DNA from: Cryptomeria japonica
Taxonomy: Eukaryota > Streptophyta > Pinopsida > Cupressales > Cupressaceae
Reading direction: 5' to 3'
NCBI RefSeq assembly: GCF_030272615.1
Contig: NC_081412.1
Span: 41,314,291 to 41,378,290 of the forward strand
DNA length: 64,000 bases
Positions 60,520-64,000 of this stretch are shown in pieces; positions within the stretch are counted from its first letter, which is position 1; each line of letters starts with the position of its first letter. The notes under the pieces are model-generated. The model was not told where the DNA came from. It ran no database searches and saw nothing but the letters and a program-made list of their open reading frames with translations. The translations under genes and the position numbers were made by a program.

Positions 60520-60905
60520 CATTAGAGTTCAATTAGGAATGGGGTTGGTCTTTATAAGATTTAAATTAGGGTTAGAAATAGTGCTATGGTTAGATTTCAA
60601 TTAGTATTAGAGTTAATATTACTAATATGGTTATAGTTAATGTGTGTTATATTAAGGTTATGGTTCCATCTGCAATCCTAACTATGATTATCATTCCAAC
60701 CCTAGCTCTAACCCTATTCCCAATCCTTGAACCTAATTTAGACCATAAACCTAACAATAACCATGAATCAATTTCTAACCATAAGCATAAACTTAATCCT
60801 AACCAAACACTAACTTTCCTAATTTTAACTTCAACCCTAACTTTAATGCTAATCCTAACACTAATTTTATATCTAACCATAACCCTAACCCTAACAAACA
60901 ATACA
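60520..60905. repeat. Degenerate GTTAGG / AACCCTAA low-complexity tract
   Basis: Positions 60,530-60,655 are rich in GGTTAG-like words and 60,660-60,900 in AACCCTAA-like words, so the strand bias flips at about 60,658. A similar GTTAGG tract is at 53,740-53,860. At most two perfect tandem AACCCT units; not a telomere. Confidence 0.7.
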
Positions 60906-60989
60906 TATCAATGATCAAGAACAAACCTATTCACCATAAACTATGTCATGTGTTATTTGTTTCCTTAATTACAAAAAAAAGTGAAAGAT

Positions 60990-61265
60990 CTCTAACTATT
61001 GATTTAATGTTTACTATGACATACTCAAAACTTATTATCTTAATCTTTCAATTTATACCCTCCAATAAATTATTTACTATTCGATGTAACCAAGTGCTAG
61101 TTTACTGTGTCAAAGTTAATTTTGTATGCTCACTCTAACTATTGATTTAATGTTTACTATGGCATATTATCTTAATCTTTCAATTTATACCCTACAATAA
61201 ATTATTTACCATTCGATGTAACCAAGTGCTAGTTTACTGTGTCAAAGTTAATTTTGTATGCAAGC
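60990..61265. repeat. 143-bp tandem duplication
   Basis: CTCTAACTATTGATTTAATG starts at 60,990 and 61,133; the second copy lacks about 12 bp. It abuts the S9 promoter. Confidence 0.9.
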
Positions 61266-61303
61266 GAGCCACACTTCGGATTGAAACATTTGTAACCTCC
61301 AAG

Positions 61304-61400
61304 GTGACGTCACGGGCTACTCCGAAATTCTCGTGATATTTTAATCGGCCTCGCTCAGTCATAGCCACACACGTCTACATCTAAGCCCACGTAATTTGTA
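61304..61400 (+). promoter_or_regulatory. S9 promoter block with bZIP-type palindrome
   Basis: GTGACGTCAC at 61,304-61,313, GGCTACTCCGAA, ACACACGTC, AAGCCCACGTAATTTGTAC, in the same order as upstream of S1. The palindrome is 238 bp before the ATG. Confidence 0.65.
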
Positions 61401-61542
61401 CGTATTTCGCACGTTCTTTGTTTGTAAAGCTGAGCGAAAGGACAAATTGAAGCTAGGTATTGCAGCGAAGGCAAATACGAATGCTTGTGACTTTTGGGGG
61501 AAATAAAAGGAGAATTAAAGAATTGGTGGGTACTTAAGAGCA

Positions 61543-61888
61543 ATGGCAGAAAGAAGTTCCATTAAGGCAACTCTCTTTCTTTTTCTGGTGCTGTCTGCGC
61601 TTCATTACAGTGCAGAAGAAGAGGAGGCCCGAGTCAGATGCAGTTATAAGATGAAGAAATCGTTTGAAATTGGCAACTGTAGCAGAAGGACAGTGTTTTC
61701 CAGAAAGGGCTTCAATCCGCTGGTTTTTGCCACTTGTGGGGGTTTTTGCGGGCGTCGCACTATTCTGGGTGGCTTTTGCGTACCTGTGTAGTGAGTACCT
61801 TCAGATTTCGACAGATGAGTTTGGTGAATATGACATGATGTCACGCCCCAGGATTCGATCCCCGGACCACAAAGCCAAATCCTGTTGA
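61543..61888 (+). pseudogene. S9: full-length S copy with one frameshift
   Basis: The first frame (61,543-61,791) matches S1 to residue 66; the second (61,664-61,888) supplies the membrane segment and complete tail ending Lys-Ser-Cys-stop. The shift is one extra base in a G/T run at about 61,736-61,746. Everything else, including promoter, leader and 3' flank, is conserved, so this copy died recently or the base is a sequencing error. Confidence 0.75.
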
Positions 61889-62055
61889 ATCGTGAGAGCG
61901 CAATGATGATTCAATTCGTTAGGAAAAAGTCTGGTAAATATGCAGAGCATTGGCAGAGACTTGCCTCGGAAGTTAATGTAAGAATTAATATAATTGTTGT
62001 GACTACGATTAAGGCAGAGATGAGTAAAGGGAAGAGCACCAATAGATAACATAAT

Positions 62056-62291
62056 TTTCAATAACCGTCATCTTATTGTCATGTTGACCCCCCAATAGCC
62101 GTCATAGTGAAATCACCATTAATAAATTTGTTTTGTACCAATAGCCAATCATTTTTATAATTAATTGGTCCATTTGTGCACAACTATTGGAACATTTGTC
62201 CCATTTGTGTACAACTATTGGAACATTTGTGCACCACTATTGGGACATTTGTCAACAAGTACTAGCGATTTTGAGTTGACGGTTATTGAAA
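62056..62291. mobile_element. MITE-like block with 15-bp terminal inverted repeats
   Basis: TTTCAATAACCGTCA (62,056-62,070) and its exact complement (62,277-62,291) bound 236 bp. The interior has three short direct repeats of TTGTGCACAACTATTGGAAC type. No target-site duplication is evident, so mobility is unproven. Confidence 0.5.
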
Positions 62292-62500
62292 CATCTTTAG
62301 TTAGGTATTAGGCGACACTTTGAAATGTGTATTTTTTGACCTTTGTGTGCATAACTGATTCCACAGTGTGCATCGTTACTACCTAGAAGCCATATCAATA
62401 GCTATAAGCAGTTAAGTCGCATACAAAGACAACTAAAATAAATAGATAAAAATCCGATGTACCGTTTACAATCTATGGATGCACGAAGTTAGCTATGACC
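62292..62500. other. Spacer before third LTR
   Basis: No gene; the left end of the LTR could not be fixed within it. Confidence 0.3.
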
Positions 62501-63752
62501 ACGGTGGGAATAGGTACCCACAAGATTTTGCACTCTTTCGAAATGTGCTCTGTTAGGAGCCTAGCCCAGTTAGAAGCTTACAAATATGCGCGATTAGGAG
62601 CAGACCTTGTTAGGAGTTTCCCGGTTAAAGGATTTACCTCAGCCCTGTTAGGAGATTTACTTTGTTAGGAGTAACCTTGTGAAAGGATTTAGAACCCAAG
62701 ATAATGAGTCACCCGATGAAGGGATTTATAAAATCAGACCTGTCAGGACCCGCCCGGTTAAGGGATTTTGAGTCCGCTGCAACTGTTAGGGAACAACAGA
62801 TGTATGATCTAAAAATAGAACTTTACTTGCTTGTACAGATCATTTTCTTCTCCAATCTGCTTCTCTCTTGCAGACACACACACTAGTTCGGCGACACACT
62901 CTTCTTTTGATCACCGACACAGTAAATCATCACAGACACCCTAAATAAACTTTACAACTTAGTCGGTTACAAAACCCTAACCTCATACTAAGATTTACAT
63001 CATAGATCATCATAGATCTTTACAAATCATTACAGATCACCATATGGATCATTACAAAAAATTACAAATCAATTACAACCATTGAATGATTATAAATTAT
63101 CATCGCACTTCGATCTGATAAGCAATCAATCCCTTAAAATATTCTTCTATGTTCTTTGTTGTGTCCCAAGAGATTTCATCTTTAATCATGCCAAAACAAC
63201 ATTTTAACACTTCACGTGGATTCAACCACGTCATCACCATCTTACAAACATAATGTAATACACCGTCGAACTCAAAATCATTACCGGTTATAAGATTTGA
63301 ATACCAGCTCTTAAACCCTACTAAAACCCTGAAAAAAATACATCAATCAATCACAAACATGACTTCCGGTAACCAAAACATGACATGGTTCTGGTCATAA
63401 CCTCATTACAATATTACAAACACATATTCCAAACCGCAACACCAAATTCCTCATCAATCTCTAGATCCAATTACTTAAGCATAACATAGTTTCACATTTA
63501 CCAGGTAAAGTCCTATTTGCTAGTTAACTGTCAAATCCATTCCATAGTTTTCTAGTCAATCATAGATTACTTAGATAACATGATAGAATAATATAACCAT
63601 AGTTGCCATCAATGACAACACAAACTGATCATCAAGTCATCAAACAACATCTCAACTATATCATCACCGACAGTCCTTATACCGGTTCATCAATATCATC
63701 AACAATTATGCCAATATCCATTCACATTATTAGTTATGCCAATATGCCAACA
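62500..63752 (-). repeat. LTR of a third related retroelement, left end approximate
   Basis: In minus sense it starts TGTTGGCATATTGG at 63,752 after a purine tract. It contains the CACGGTGGGAA...CCCACAA block found in the other two LTR families, and a local array of TGTTAGGAG words (62,570-62,660). The element body lies beyond the window to the right. Confidence 0.65.
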
Positions 63753-63766
63753 TTCTCCCCCTTTGG
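63753..63766 (-). other. Polypurine tract of third element
   Basis: Minus-strand CCAAAGGGGGAGAA next to TGTTGG, nearly identical to the tracts at 5035 and 17,132. Confidence 0.8.
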
Positions 63767-64000
63767 CATTGATGGAAACACTCAAAAACCTCATCATGTT
63801 GAACTAAACTAATATGTTCTATACTTGCGCTTCTGCTCTCCTCCTCTTTTGTATTTCTTTTGTCGATTATCTAGTTCTTCTTCTTCTCAACTAGTTCTTC
63901 TCCCCCTTTGACAACAATGCCAAAGGTGCAAATACCTAAAATGTCTTCATCTTTGTTGCTTCCATCTCTGTTTATCTCGTCATAGTTGCTCCCCTTGAGG
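63767..64000 (-). other. 3' interior of third retroelement
   Basis: CTCCCCCTTTGACAACAATGCC and CT-rich phrases as in 17,146-17,290. No frame assignable before the window ends. Confidence 0.5.

Noticed and set aside
60660-60900. Telomeric repeat array
   Set aside because: Only one or two perfect adjacent units; mostly degenerate low-complexity sequence, and not the usual plant TTTAGGG.

Overview
The window looks like nuclear DNA of a seed plant, most likely a large, repeat-dense genome such as a conifer (inference). There are plant-type Ty1/copia elements primed by initiator-Met tRNA, a plant L1-type LINE with a zinc-binding/RNase H tail, GT-AG introns, AT-rich spacers and almost no intact genes. 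I see no rRNA, tRNA, CRISPR or prokaryotic feature.

Positions 1-38,000 are layered mobile DNA. Two copies (A1, plus strand, 562-3441; A2, minus strand, 25,837-32,379) of an unrecognised transposase-like gene lie in the same region as two copies (B1, plus, 13,084-14,927; B2, minus, 36,612-37,645) of a second unrecognised multi-exon gene. Tandem arrays of a 359-bp repeat lie beside them (11,679-12,240 and 15,737-25,620). Three later insertions can be resolved: a decayed copia element (3958-11,186); a pol-less, gag-bearing LTR element (16,226-23,115) that split one 359-bp monomer; and a 5'-truncated LINE (26,354-29,720) that split A2 and is bounded by a perfect 15-bp target-site duplication. The LINE carries an unexpected second reading frame downstream of its RNase H domain. 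A purine-rich minisatellite (33,245-35,960) and palindromic arrays separate A2 from B2.

Positions 38,400-62,000 are a degenerate segmental array. Four modules recur in the order K-M-S-N. S is a small gene for a roughly 114-residue protein with an N-terminal hydrophobic segment, a Cys/N-glycosylation-site middle, one C-terminal membrane segment and a conserved tail. Only S1 (38,672-39,016) is intact; seven or eight other copies are frameshifted, truncated, chimeric or promoter-only. Two S promoters share a perfect TGACGTCA palindrome in a conserved block. M and N are gene-derived but decayed; N contains a motif resembling a plant receptor-kinase subdomain. A 128-bp perfect inverted repeat sits directly upstream of S3, and a recent 1024-bp duplication (47,599/48,932) interrupts another S promoter.

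The last 1.6 kb is the LTR of a third related element whose body leaves the window. The best candidates for something undescribed are the S family with its iterated block, the A/B gene pair with its 359-bp satellite, and the downstream frame of the LINE.
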